A program made the translations under genes and the position numbers. The notes beneath the pieces were generated by a model. It was not told the origin of the DNA. It searched no databases and saw nothing but the letters and a program-made list of their open reading frames with translations. 64,000 bases of DNA from Odobenus rosmarus divergens (Eukaryota > Chordata > Mammalia > Carnivora > Odobenidae): the NCBI RefSeq assembly GCF_000321225.1, contig NW_004450404.1, positions 267,001 to 331,000 on the forward strand, read 5' to 3'. The stretch's first letter is position 1; each line of letters opens with the position of its first letter. Shown here piece after piece: positions 54,156 through 64,000 of the stretch.

Positions 54156-57100
54156 GTTGTGAGCCTGCGCAGATGGGGCGGGGGGGGAGGGGGAGAGAGA
54201 GACAGAGAGGCAGACAAAGGCAGAGAAGAGAAGGAACTAGCAAAGCCCTGCAAGTTGATCTCCTTCTCTTTTCCTCCCAACGTAATGGTCTCCCTACTGA
54301 ATCATGGCATTCTGTTCGTCAGGATCTGTGAAGACATCAAAACACCCCTTTCCTCTTGTACCTCTCCTCCCGAATTTCTGGAACCCCCCCCCACACACAC
54401 ACATACACACTCCATCCCACTCTCTCCTGTGTTGAGATCTGACCCATGTGGCACCTCCAGCAATTAGGGTTTGATGACCGGAAGTCAGAGGTGGAACGGG
54501 TGAGGACCAAGTAGATTCCAGTGAATTCTGGTTGGAGAGTTACAGGGACAACAGGTGGCCTCATTCCTGCTCACCTGCTGTGCGGGGGTGTGTGTGTCTG
54601 TGTGTGTAAACACATGCATTCCAGGAGAATTCTTCCCTGAAAGCAAATAGGAAATAACACCTATAATATACTTCATCGTCAACTAGCCAGATGTTACATA
54701 GCAGCTTTTGCCTCCCCCATCCCGGCCTTGCATTGTTTATGCTCTATTAGCTTCAATGACAAGACTAGCTTTCAGAGAAATATGGTGAATTTCTATGACT
54801 TCAAATGCTCGCCAACCCTAAGATTCTGCAGTGGGTTGTTCTGCTCTGGAAAGAGCTCACCTCCAGGCAGAGGGATGCTTCTGGCCCAACAATTCCAGAA
54901 AGAAGGCTCCCTGTTTAAAAGATGAGCATTCTCCACCCTGTTCTTCCCGCATTGTCTGTGCACTTCTCAGGTCAAGGCTGCTATTATTTTTATTTTTAGG
55001 TGGGATGCAGCTGATGAAGTGAAGTGGCGTTTGTTTGTTTATTGTTTTTTTGGTCCCCGAGTTGGAGCACAAGATCACCAGAAGAGAAACTCCCTCTGTG
55101 ACTCATCGCAGGAGCATCTAGCATTCCAGCCAGCACAAATATGATTAAAACAACTTCCCCGAGGGCCCCAGTTATAGTCTAGCAAAGGAACAAATTAGCC
55201 AAGCTGACCATCTCTGGACCATTTTGCTTCTGGAACGAGAGCTGTCTGCAGCCTTCGTATGTGCTAGGCTCTTTGTGAGACCTCGAAGTGCACTTCTCGG
55301 GAGCTGATTCCTCTGTGGCTTGGAGACTGTCACCATAACATAGGGTCTTCTTAACAGGGTCATAGAGAGTGTCACGCATTGGGAAAACACCTGGCCGTGG
55401 TGGCTTGAATTGGTGACATTTGGGTCTTCACATAAGCGCTTTCCAGGGCATGGCTGGTGTAGCAGACATGGTTTGTCCCCCGCCCCCATGTCCCTTCCGA
55501 TTGGCCTCTGTACCCCGAAGGCTGCTTACTGCAAACAGCTGTGACTTTCTTGAGGACATTCCCCCCCTCAGGAGCACACTAGGCCACCTGCCAGGCTAGT
55601 TCGAAGGGCCAGGGAATTAACACATCATCAAGGGAGCAGCCTTTGACCTGTGACGGATGGGGGTTGGTGAATAAACACCCCGACTCTGAGGCATGTGGTT
55701 TCCACTGCCTTCCAGCATCCCCCAGTGGAATCTAGTTGCCTGCAGTGGTAATTTAGCTGATAAATTGGCTTCCTTCTTTTCCATGTCTCACTGCTTCACT
55801 CCTCTACCGGTATTTTCTGGGATCTTCTCCCAAATAAACTACTTCCAGGCAAATCAGTCTGTTTGTGGGGCAGCGCAAAGTCAGACAGCTAGCCGGTTGG
55901 GTCTGTCAAAACCCAGCAGCCCTCTGCCCGCCTCCGCCCCCACCATATCCATCACCACTGGTGACCGTCAGGAAGTTTCCACCGTGGCTGTGGCACTGAG
56001 GTAGCATGCGTCCCCTCGTGGGGACTAGGCCCTCTGAGAGCCCTGAACTTCTTCATGGAAACCTAGGAAGACAGAAACCAGACTTCCAAGAGGCAGCCAG
56101 TTCAGCAGCAGGGCCCTGTACCACAAAGTAAGGACAACTTTGGACACTGCTAAAACCTCTGTATCTGGGAAGCACATACTCATGAGGTTCTTGCGAGGGA
56201 ACGATAAGTATTTGCCAACTGAGTCTACATAGGAATGAATAAGTGACTCACATTCACTTCCTCTCTTAGTTCCGAGTGCTTAGAGGTTGAGGGCACATCC
56301 CACCCCCTTTCTTGAACCTCAGCTGCCTTCTAGTGGAGCCAGCAACCTTGGTCATAGTTGTAGGTTCTTCTTTCTTTGGAGAGATTTCAAGATGGGAAGA
56401 TCCTTCCCCATGATTGGTATCTGAAACCCGTAGATTAGAGTTTTATTTCTTTATTCATAACTTTGTCCACTGATTGAACTATGTTCATTATACCAATAAA
56501 GGAAACATAATCCTTGAACCTAGCAGTCCTGGACCTTGGTGAGAATGACTTTATCAACTTCTTTCTGGAAAACCCAATTTTCCTGGGGGAAACCCAATTC
56601 TGACTGCCCAAGGAGGGATGAGGGGGTAGGAAAAAATGAAGATCAGGCATCAAAAGAGGATAAATCTTTGGTTTTTTTCTAGAACTGACAGCCCAGCCAA
56701 GTCACAACTGAATGTGCTTGGTGGTTTTAAAAGCATGGGAGAAGATTTCCCCACATTGGGATCACCTTTCTTCTGTACCTTTAGTGCTGGTGAACAATTT
56801 CGTACCTCCCCCATATCCTCATCCTACGGAGAGACTCCAGTCCTACCTTGCCCTCCGCCATGCTACACAGCAACCGAGCTGTTGTAACTTGAGGTGTCCC
56901 TTGGTGGCCAGACGGGTGCTTTTCCTCCAGCCTTACCCAGTCTCTTGGAGTCTTCTCCAGCTGAGCAACCCTTCTCTCATTTGGACTACACCTACTTTTT
57001 AAATAGTCTTCCCCCTTCTTTCCTTTAACTCTTGCCCGATTATCTCAGAAAACCCCTTTACTTTCTCTCTCCCTCTTGTACTTACCCTCTTCCTTGGCCG

Positions 57101-57675
57101 TTCCACCCCTGCTTTATTTTTGTTCCTCCCACGAGTGAGGAAATGACCCTTATGCAGTTGATAAGCTGGACAGGAGAGCCGCTCGGGCCCTTGTGCCCAG
57201 GAGAACGAAGCCTGTAGGGCCTAAGGTGCAATTATGCCTTGTAGCCAATCCGCAGTAAGTGCTCCTGAGTCCATAGTCAAGATACCGAAGGCTCTGGCCA
57301 CCTCCTCTTCCTCCCCCAGCTTACCAGCCTGAACGAGCACTAGATTTTTCTACTTCGTTGTTTTCCCATTGTCCTTCACTTTCAGTTGCGCCACAGCGTT
57401 GCTTCCTACTTTCGCTGCGCCTGGTCGGCATTTCAGCTATGGTGGGGGCCAAGTGAATTTCTGTGGAGACCTCGCCGTCAGGTGTTAACATTAGTTCTAT
57501 GTCAAATGCCTTCCCAGTCCGTTGCAGCTGATTTAAAAATAAATCTTTGAACAAACAGGGTTTTAACTCGGGAGCTTAATGTGCTCCCCACTGGGAGCAT
57601 TTGTAATGCTAGTTAAGGCACTCAGAGGAAGAATGAGCAGTGGATCTGAAGATGATGACAGTGACACTGGTGAGA
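54156..57675. other. Long repeat-poor unique stretch
   Basis: Simple-sequence patches at 54178-54215 (G/GA-rich), 54384-54410 (CA) and 54587-54608 (TG). 54700-55080 is AT-rich and repeat-free. 56700-57170 is pyrimidine-rich and may be an old L2-type remnant. No coding exon recognised. Confidence 0.4.
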
Positions 57676-57676
57676 G

Positions 57677-57711
57677 GGTGATGGTGATGGTGGTGGTGGT
57701 GATGATGATGC
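57677..57711. repeat. GATG/GTG imperfect microsatellite
   Basis: Imperfect GATGGTGATGGTGGTG-type repeat, directly before a MIR. Confidence 0.85.
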
Positions 57712-57910
57712 CCGGCACGGGGCCAAGGACTTCACATGGACTGTTTCCTTCGCTTGTGACCGCCACCGCAGGTCTGTAAGGCCCATTTTGCAGAGAGGGA
57801 GATGGAGGCTTCGAACTCACTTGCCCAAGGCCACGCAGCTAGCAAAGCTAGGCAGAGCTGAAATTTGAACCTAGGCCTGTCTGAGTTCAAAGCTTGTACT
57901 TCTGACCACT
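57712..57910 (-). mobile_element. MIR SINE, antisense
   Basis: 'GGCCCATTTTGCAGAGAGGG', 'TTGCCCAAGGCCACGCAGCT' and 'GAAATTTGAACCTAGGCCTG' match antisense MIR well. Confidence 0.9.
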
Positions 57911-59438
57911 CTCACGGGGGGCCCCGGTGCCCAGGATGAGACTGGTACTCCTTCTATGCTGGTAGTTGGTGAGGGGCTCACATGCATTTGGAGAAAGGGA
58001 AAATCTGAACTCTAGTCCTTTGACTTCACAAATCTACACCCCTTCCTTCCAGTGACCCCTCAAAGGGTCTATTTCTGGCACACTAGTCTCTGGAAAATGT
58101 CCGACTAATGACACGGGATTATAAACAGTCCTTTTCCCAGAACAAAAATTTAACCTTTGTATCTCAATCTAATTAGAAGTATTTTCTCTTCCAGAGGCAG
58201 GTTTTTCCCCCTCTTTGTTCCGCAGTGAAGAGGTTTCTTTATTGCAAAAAAAAAAAAAATCTCCAAACACCATAGCTTTTTAAGATGACAGACACGCCCG
58301 AGACCTTAGATGAGACCTGTGCTCCTGCACAAGGTGGCCACTCAGACACCAGCACCTGAGGGTGTTTGGGGTTTTCTGTGTCCAGCTGAAGGCTGGGTGA
58401 CCTTGACCAAATGCAGGGACAGACACTCCCTGACTCTCCCAGTCCACTGTCCAGGTGAGTGTCCCCTGCCCCCAACAGCAGTTCTTCAGGATTTTTCTCC
58501 CTGTGATTCCGAGGTTCACTGAGTCTTGAAGAGGGCACTTCTTGCCTCGTAGTTTCTGGAAAACAAGCATTTCTTCTCTACTTTAGAGAGGCCCTTGCCT
58601 TAATATCTCTTCCCACTGCTGTCTCAGGACTGGAGTTCTTCCCATGGAGACTTACTCCTTTAACTCTGCAGGAAACGTGGGCCTTGAAAGAGCCCTGGTA
58701 GAAGCAGATAACCCTGGGAGAAGAGCAATTGGTTAATCCCTTGGGAATTGAGCTCCTAGAAAAGGCAACAAGCCAATGGAGAAAACAGTACTAGGGTAGA
58801 GGAATAGGAAATACATGCCTGGCACACAGTAGGTGCTCAGATAGTTTTTGAAAGAATAAATACATGAATGGAGGGGCACTGAGTTCCTATTCTAGTCCTC
58901 ACCCAGTTCTGCATGGCCCAAGGGCTGCCATTGGTCCTTGTGGGCAGGCTAGAGGTCATTGGGAGTATGAAATGGGATCGTAAATGCAAAGATATCTAAC
59001 GCTGTCCACCTGGGCAAGAAAGGAGGTTGGGCAACCCCATGGCGCCCTCGCCAGCCAGTCTTCCAGATCCATCTCTCTTGTGCTCTAGCGGAACCCCGCA
59101 AAGGCCATCGACCGAAAACTGGGCCTGTGAGTTGTTGGCTCTAGTCGTGAAGTTTTCCCTGTAATCTTCAGATTTGTCCAGCTTTAATATTTCTCATTTC
59201 AACTGACTGTACCTGGCAAGGCCGAGCCTTAACCTGAGACCCTACAGAGACCACAGAGTAGGTATGTTTGGCACGGGCTAGGTTCTTTGCCAGTGCTGTG
59301 AAGTCTTCAACCCACAGACACTGCCTGACTATGGGCAATTGAGTCCCAAGAGAGAGAAAGCATACTCTGATTGAAGCAGAAAAAAACTCCGTACCTTTTC
59401 CCTTCCCTTCAGCCTTCATGTCTTCCCTGGCCTGGTTT
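57911..59438. other. Mostly unique sequence with an L2 tail
   Basis: 58812-58870 ('TGCCTGGCACACAGTAGGTG') is an L2 terminus, sense. An A-run at 58246-58259. No gene recognised. Confidence 0.5.
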
Positions 59439-59452
59439 AAAGATGAACTGGA

Positions 59453-59596
59453 GGGGCGCCTGGGCAGCTCAGTTGGTTAAGCGTCTGATTCTTGATTTTG
59501 GCTCAGGTCATGGTCTCGGGGTTGTGAGATCGAGCCCATGAGCAGGGGAGTCTGCTGCTTTCCCCCTCCTTCTGCCCCTCCCCCTGTTCCTATGTG

Positions 59597-59628
<32 letters not shown>

Positions 59629-59659
59629 AAGTAAATAAATCGTAAAAAAAAAAAAAAAA
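59453..59659 (+). mobile_element. SINEC, plus orientation, long poly-A, perfect target duplication
   Basis: Head 'GGGGCGCCTGGGCAGCTCAG' and a pure A-run (~18) at the tail. AAAGATGAACTGGA at 59439-59452 and 59660-59673 is a perfect 14-bp duplication. The body is of the 'CTCTTGATTTTGGCTCAGG' subtype, different from most copies here. Confidence 0.96.
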
Positions 59660-59673
59660 AAAGATGAACTGGA

Positions 59674-60050
59674 ACTTCTCTCTTCATCATTCATGGTCCC
59701 TCCCCCCAGGCTGTGCCCCTCATCCCCCCCCCCCCACACACACACCGGGGCCTTTGCAGTCGGGAGGATGGGGAGTGAGTCTTCTCAGTGGCCCTGGGAG
59801 TGGCCCCAGAAAGACATACCCCCACCCCTTTGTGCACTTCCCTTCTTTCCAGTTCTCCTTCACACTTCCCATCTTTCATGGCCCTGCAGCAGTTCCTAGA
59901 AGGCCAAGTTTGACTCCTTCCCATCAGGCACCACTCACTCGAGGGAGGCCTGAGTTAACTTCCTCCCCACTATGAGAGCAGGGCAGTACCCCAAGTCATA
60001 AAAGAAGAAACTGCCCCAGGGACATAAAATGACTTTCCCACGGTCATGAA
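59674..60050. other. Unique sequence with C-run and a MIR-like fragment
   Basis: A C-run at 59726-59736; 60003-60050 resembles an antisense MIR core. No gene. Confidence 0.45.
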
Positions 60051-60055
60051 AAGCT

Positions 60056-60082
60056 TGTGTGTGTGTGTGTGTGTGTGTGTGT
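60056..60082. repeat. (TG)n microsatellite adjoining a SINE
   Basis: About 13 TG units ending at the tail end of the minus-strand SINEC. Confidence 0.93.
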
Positions 60083-60083
60083 C

Positions 60084-60273
60084 CTTTTTAAAAAGATTTT
60101 ATTAATTTATTTGACAGAGAGAGAGAGCACAAGCAGGGGGAGCTGCAGAGGGAGAGGGAGAAGCAGACTCCCCGCTGAGCAGGGAGCCCCATGCAGGGCT
60201 CGATCCCAGGACCCCGAGATTATGACTTGAGCCGAAGGCAGGCACTTAACCGACTGAGCCACCCAGGCGCCCC
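60084..60273 (-). mobile_element. SINEC, minus orientation
   Basis: A-rich tail at left ('TTTTTAAAAAGATTTT'), head 'CCACCCAGGCGCCCC' at right. Inserted in or beside a TG repeat; TGTGTGTC occurs on both sides (60075-60083 and 60274-60281), consistent with a short target duplication. Confidence 0.93.
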
Positions 60274-61820
60274 TGTGTGTCTATGTCTTGAATCTCATCT
60301 CTTCTATTTCAGTAACTTGTTTATTAGGTATCATGGACTCAAGAGTTTACTCCATCTCTTTTTATCTAGCTCCCTACCTACCAAACTATATTTGACGTTT
60401 TGATGGTTGAATCAGACCATCCCACAGACTTTGGTGTTCAGTGCTGGTTACGTTGGAGAGGTAGCAAGGGACCCCTTCGACTCAAGTGGACTTTGAAACC
60501 AAAGCAATGGGTGAAGGGCTGTGCTTTTGGGGGAGCACAGCTCTGGGAGTAGGTGTACTCTACAACCTCTGAGCCTCACTCAACCTCTGAACCTCAGCTT
60601 CCTGCTTGGCAAAATAGAGAGGTAAACTGGGCCAGTGACCCCAAGACTTGTTCAGGCAAGGGGGACCCTGGAAGTTTTGCTGGGCCTTGAGAATGTCATC
60701 ATCTCTCCTGCTGATTTGCAACATTTTTATTCTTGTACTCCTACCAGAAAAAAAATTGCACACTTCTCCAGCACACACGCACACACACACACACACAATT
60801 ATATATCTTCCTGTATTGATTTATTACATATGCTGTAAAACAGAAAAATGGGAATAAAAAGGATGAGATGGCAAAATGAACATCAATGAGTTTTATGGTG
60901 ACCTTACCTTGCTCCCAGGCAGACCTCGGAGTCCCCTGCTTGCTCCTCCTGACTCACCCACCTCCGCCGTGTTTCACCGGCGTCACATCAGAGCTGAGAT
61001 TTGCAGGCTGTGCTCTGCACAAGTGCCCATGGCCACTGCCCATCTAACTGAAGGGGAGACTCAGTCCTGGACCCGGAGGCCACCACTGTTTTCATAAATG
61101 AAGTGACATGTTGGGGAGCTCATTTCCAAAGCTCACCTGGGTGGTCATATTTCTTTTGGAGGGCTGTGTGGGTCTCTGGATATAAAAGGCAGTCAGCTCT
61201 AAGGCGGGCAACTATTTTGTGTATTCTCTGTATTTTCACTAATTTGGGAACACATTCACGTGGTAATTATGTTCACAGCACCAGTAGATCGGCTCTGTGC
61301 TGGTGTTTAAAGCTCAGAAAATTGAATCACTGGGGCAAGTAACTAACAATTATTACACCCTATGGGGAGAGCAAAACCATTTTTTACCCAGCTGAAATTA
61401 CTTCTTAGATATTTAGTGCATATCAGGTCCTGAACGGTGAAACCATATCCACGTTGTATTAAAGGACGAAAATTATGCATTGCTCATGTAATTCCTAGCA
61501 AGTGGCGGGTGATTTTTATACAGAAGTCAGTCAGTCACTGAGGGTGTAGTTGAAGTACTGGGTCAAAAGCAGAAAATAAACTCAGAATAGAGAGCGCTTG
61601 GTGGGGCAGGATTCTTAGTGTAGGTCTCTGTGAAGTCAGCCTTGCAAGAGGGAGAGACATGTCACCTTTTCCCAGGGGCAGGGGAACTTGGGGAGACACT
61701 GTGAGAGCTGGGGAGAAGTTGAGGGAGCTTGGGTTGATGGCTTTAGTTTTTTCTGTGAAGCACAAAGCCAGATCAGTCACTAAGAAGGTTGGCCGACAGC
61801 TGCCTTGTCTTCTGGCCTCT
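60274..61820. other. Mostly unique sequence, (CA)n and a MIR core
   Basis: 60545-60640 ('CTCAGCTTCCTGCTTGGCAA') looks like a sense MIR core. A (CA)n repeat at 60771-60797. 61200-61520 is AT-rich and repeat-poor. No coding exon recognised. Confidence 0.45.
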
Positions 61821-61821
61821 G

Positions 61822-62005
61822 GATTAAGAGTTCCCAACCTGACTGCATGTTAGAATCACCTAGGGAATTTTTTAAAACCCTAATGCCCCAGTTGTGCCCC
61901 GGACTAATTAAATCAGAGTCTTGGGGGGGGGGGACCCAGACATCAGTAGTTTTTAAAAGCTCCCAAGTGATTCTAATGTGCAGCTAAGTTTGAGAACCAG
62001 CACTA
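61822..62005. mobile_element. hAT-Charlie-type transposon with both termini
   Basis: The left terminus 'GAGTTCCCAACCTGACTGC' and the right terminus 'GCAGCTAAGTTTGAGAACCA' are inverted repeats. The inner halves are also roughly symmetrical ('AATCACCTAGGG' against 'CCCAAGTGATT'). MER20/MER5-like non-autonomous element. Confidence 0.8.
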
Positions 62006-62007
62006 AG

Positions 62008-62185
62008 CCAGAACTTGTCAGACTTTAACATGGTCGCCCTCAAACCTCCCTGGGGGAGTCTGTCAAGGTGCAGATTCTGATTCAGGAAGTCTGAGGTGGG
62101 GCCTAAGAGCCTGCATTTTTTAGCGAGCTCCCAGGAGATGCTGCTGCAGCTGCTTCAGGGACCCCATTTTGAACAGCAAGGGCAT
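62008..62185. mobile_element. Second hAT-Charlie-type transposon (MER20-like), adjacent
   Basis: 'AAGGTGCAGATTCTGATTCA' and 'GGAAGTCTGAGGTGGGGCC' are in the usual MER20-type order. Lies directly beside the preceding element. Confidence 0.65.
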
Positions 62186-62955
62186 AGATGATCCAGGTTT
62201 AACCTGAAATAATTGATAGGCTCCATAAAAATCAAAGCTGTCAATATTTTACAGTTGGAAAACACATATCTTAAGAGATCTTATCAAGATATATTTTTTA
62301 AATGCATGTTTTAGAGGAAGAAATTTATCTTGATAGAAAAATCTAGATGAGGCTAATTTCAATGGAAGAAGAGAGCAGGTCACATCTGCCTGCTGTTGGG
62401 GCTAAAGGGGGCATACTCAGGAGCAGGGCCAGGGCCAGGGCCTGGGGGTGGAGTCTGCCCAGCCAGCCCAGGGTCACTAAGATCACTTACCCTGAGGCTG
62501 GGCTTGCCTTCCAGTAACCTCAGACAGTGGTCCCTGACTTGAGTTGCTTTGCTGTTAAATAACCTCTGCTCCTCATACCCAGGTACCCAGCTATAAAGTG
62601 TTTGCTCAGGGGCACTGGGCTCTGCAGACCAGAGCCTTGTGATCATCTTGGTAGTTGTCTATGGTAAAAATGTTCTAAATTCACAAAATAAAATTAAGCC
62701 GCTCCCTAGAAGATGATCTGGCGTCTGAGAGGGACTGCTGGCATCCTCCAGGATCTTTTCCAAATTCCCTGCTCAAACCCCAGACTACCCGAACCGGTCT
62801 TGAGGACTCTGTCTTGGGTCAGTGTGGAGTTCACAGCCACATTTTGGAGTTCCTTCAGTTTGCGTTGGTGCAGGCTCTTCAGGGGGCCCCACAGCATCAT
62901 TTGGGGCGTGGCAGAGGGCACTAGGGATGAGGGGATTGGGCTGTCTGGGAGTGTG
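62186..62955. other. Unique sequence, no gene seen
   Basis: No recognised repeat or exon. Confidence 0.45.
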
Positions 62956-62956
62956 A

Positions 62957-62974
62957 GAGAGAGAGAGAGAGAGA

Positions 62975-63018
<44 letters not shown>

Positions 63019-63019
63019 C
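62957..63019. repeat. Compound (GA)n(GT)n(GA)n microsatellite
   Basis: GA units, then about 9 GT units, then GA units again in one uninterrupted tract. Confidence 0.95.
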
Positions 63020-63118
63020 TGACTTAGTAATAAATGCCCATAATGAGGAAATTAGATGGACTCTAGGACCTGGAGACTAGTCTAAATTATCTGAGTGTTC
63101 AAGTGTTTTTGCTTTTTA

Positions 63119-63330
63119 TTATTTATTTATTTATTTATTTATTTTTAAGATTTTATTTATTCATTTGTGAGAGAGACAGAGAGAGCACAAGCAGAGGGAG
63201 AGGCAGAGGGAGAGGGAGAAGCAGATTCCCTGCTGAGCAAGGAGCCCGATGTGGGACTCGATCCCAGGACCCTGGGATCATGACGTGAGCCGAAGGCAGA
63301 CGCTTAACCATCTGAGCCACCCAGGTGCCC
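63119..63330 (-). mobile_element. SINEC, minus orientation, tail expanded to (TTTA)n
   Basis: The tail side is (ATTT)n at 63119-63143. Head at right 'GAGCCACCCAGGTGCCC'. TGTTTTTGCTTTTTA at 63104-63118 and 63331-63345 is the target duplication. Confidence 0.96.
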
Positions 63331-63345
63331 TGTTTTTGCTTTTTA

Positions 63346-63944
63346 AATTAAGCCATAAACAAATCCTCATTATATAAATGTCAATCTGTAAGGAGGCCCG
63401 TAGGGTGACATGAGGGCAACAATCTGAAAGCAGGAGGCCTGAGAGGCAGGCATGGCTTGCAAGCAGCACCTGGTGGGGCACAGATGTGGGGCGGGTCCCT
63501 AACTGACTGCCCGGGAGTTAGGCCCCAGGTCAGCTTCCTCCCGAATGTACCTCCTTAGAAGGAAAACAGCACACAGGCAGCCTCACTTCACTTTTCTTTT
63601 CCTGGGAGTGCTAGAGAGACACAGGAACCCAGGGTGGACTCATTGTCATGCCGCTGGCTGGTGAAGGTGGCTGGCTGTTGTGTTACCCTCCGTGGTGCCG
63701 CTGGGGCCTGACCCTCTGCTTCTGTCACGGCGAGAGCGTGGGGACTTTTATAAAAACTGGTCTCGGGCAAGTTTTGGTCATACGTTCTGGGTGGCGGTTT
63801 CCTCATCTGTAAGAAGAGTCAGGAAGAGGGTGGAGATGTGAGCTTGAACGCCCCTGCTAGCCTTGACGGGCCGTGATTGTATACATGGGGAGCCTGCAAC
63901 CAGGGGCTGGGCAGGAGAAACCAGACTCAGGAAGGCCTAAATGC
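63346..63944. other. Unique sequence with a MIR-like core
   Basis: 63795-63825 ('GGTTTCCTCATCTGTAAGAA') is a sense MIR core fragment. No gene. Confidence 0.45.
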
Positions 63945-64000
63945 TCATTCGTGTGCCCCTTCATTCACAAAGCATTTCCTGAGCGCCTACTATTCACCAG
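63945..64000 (-). mobile_element. LINE-2 3' end, antisense, cut by window edge
   Basis: 'TTCATTCACAAAGCATTTCC' followed by 'TGAGCGCCTACTATTCACCA' is the reverse complement of the L2 terminus. It continues beyond the window. Confidence 0.8.

Overview
This is a vertebrate, specifically carnivoran, nuclear genome window. The clearest sign is a set of fifteen tRNA-derived Carnivora SINEs (SINEC). They have a head reading GGCGCCTGGGTGGCTCAG, a pyrimidine-rich body and an (AAATA)n/poly-A tail, and most are flanked by recognisable target-site duplications. The body sequence (GATCGAGCCCCGCATCGGGC, then CCCTGCTTGTGTTCCCTC) looks like the arctoid form found in bears, seals and mustelids, not the dog SINEC_Cf or cat type. 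The arctoid placement is my recollection of the consensus and was not checked by search. There are no operons and no bacterial or viral genes, and I found no convincing protein-coding exon.

Layout. Positions 1-3800 are a patchwork of LINE-1 pieces in both orientations, interrupted by two SINEs. Positions 3.8-8.7 kb are mostly unique sequence with LINE-2 remnants and one (TG)n microsatellite. Positions about 8.86-10.01 kb form a strong CpG island with a TATA motif at 9103 and a GC-rich, probably non-coding first exon reading to the right. This is the only credible gene start in the window. No coding exon could be placed downstream, so the remaining 54 kb most likely belongs to a very long first intron of a gene whose coding exons lie beyond 64000. 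It could also be mostly intergenic. I could not identify the gene from its 5' UTR.

From 10 to 64 kb the sequence alternates unique DNA with repeats of several ages. Old ones are LINE-2, MIR, L1M 3' ends and hAT-type DNA transposons of the MER5A, MER20 and MER3/MER58 kinds. Young ones are the SINECs. Nested insertions give relative ages. At 20.98-21.77 kb a hAT element was split by an L1M fragment, which was in turn split by a SINEC. At 16.16-16.58 kb a SINEC was split by another SINEC.

Points worth following up are the promoter and its candidate exons and donors; an open 225-bp block with plausible splice sites at 51650-51874; two perfect short inverted repeats in non-repeat intronic DNA (11058 and 18750); a perfect 24-bp match in opposite orientation between 30082 and 53492; and several repeat-poor AT-rich blocks that may be regulatory. 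I found no convincing new biological system.
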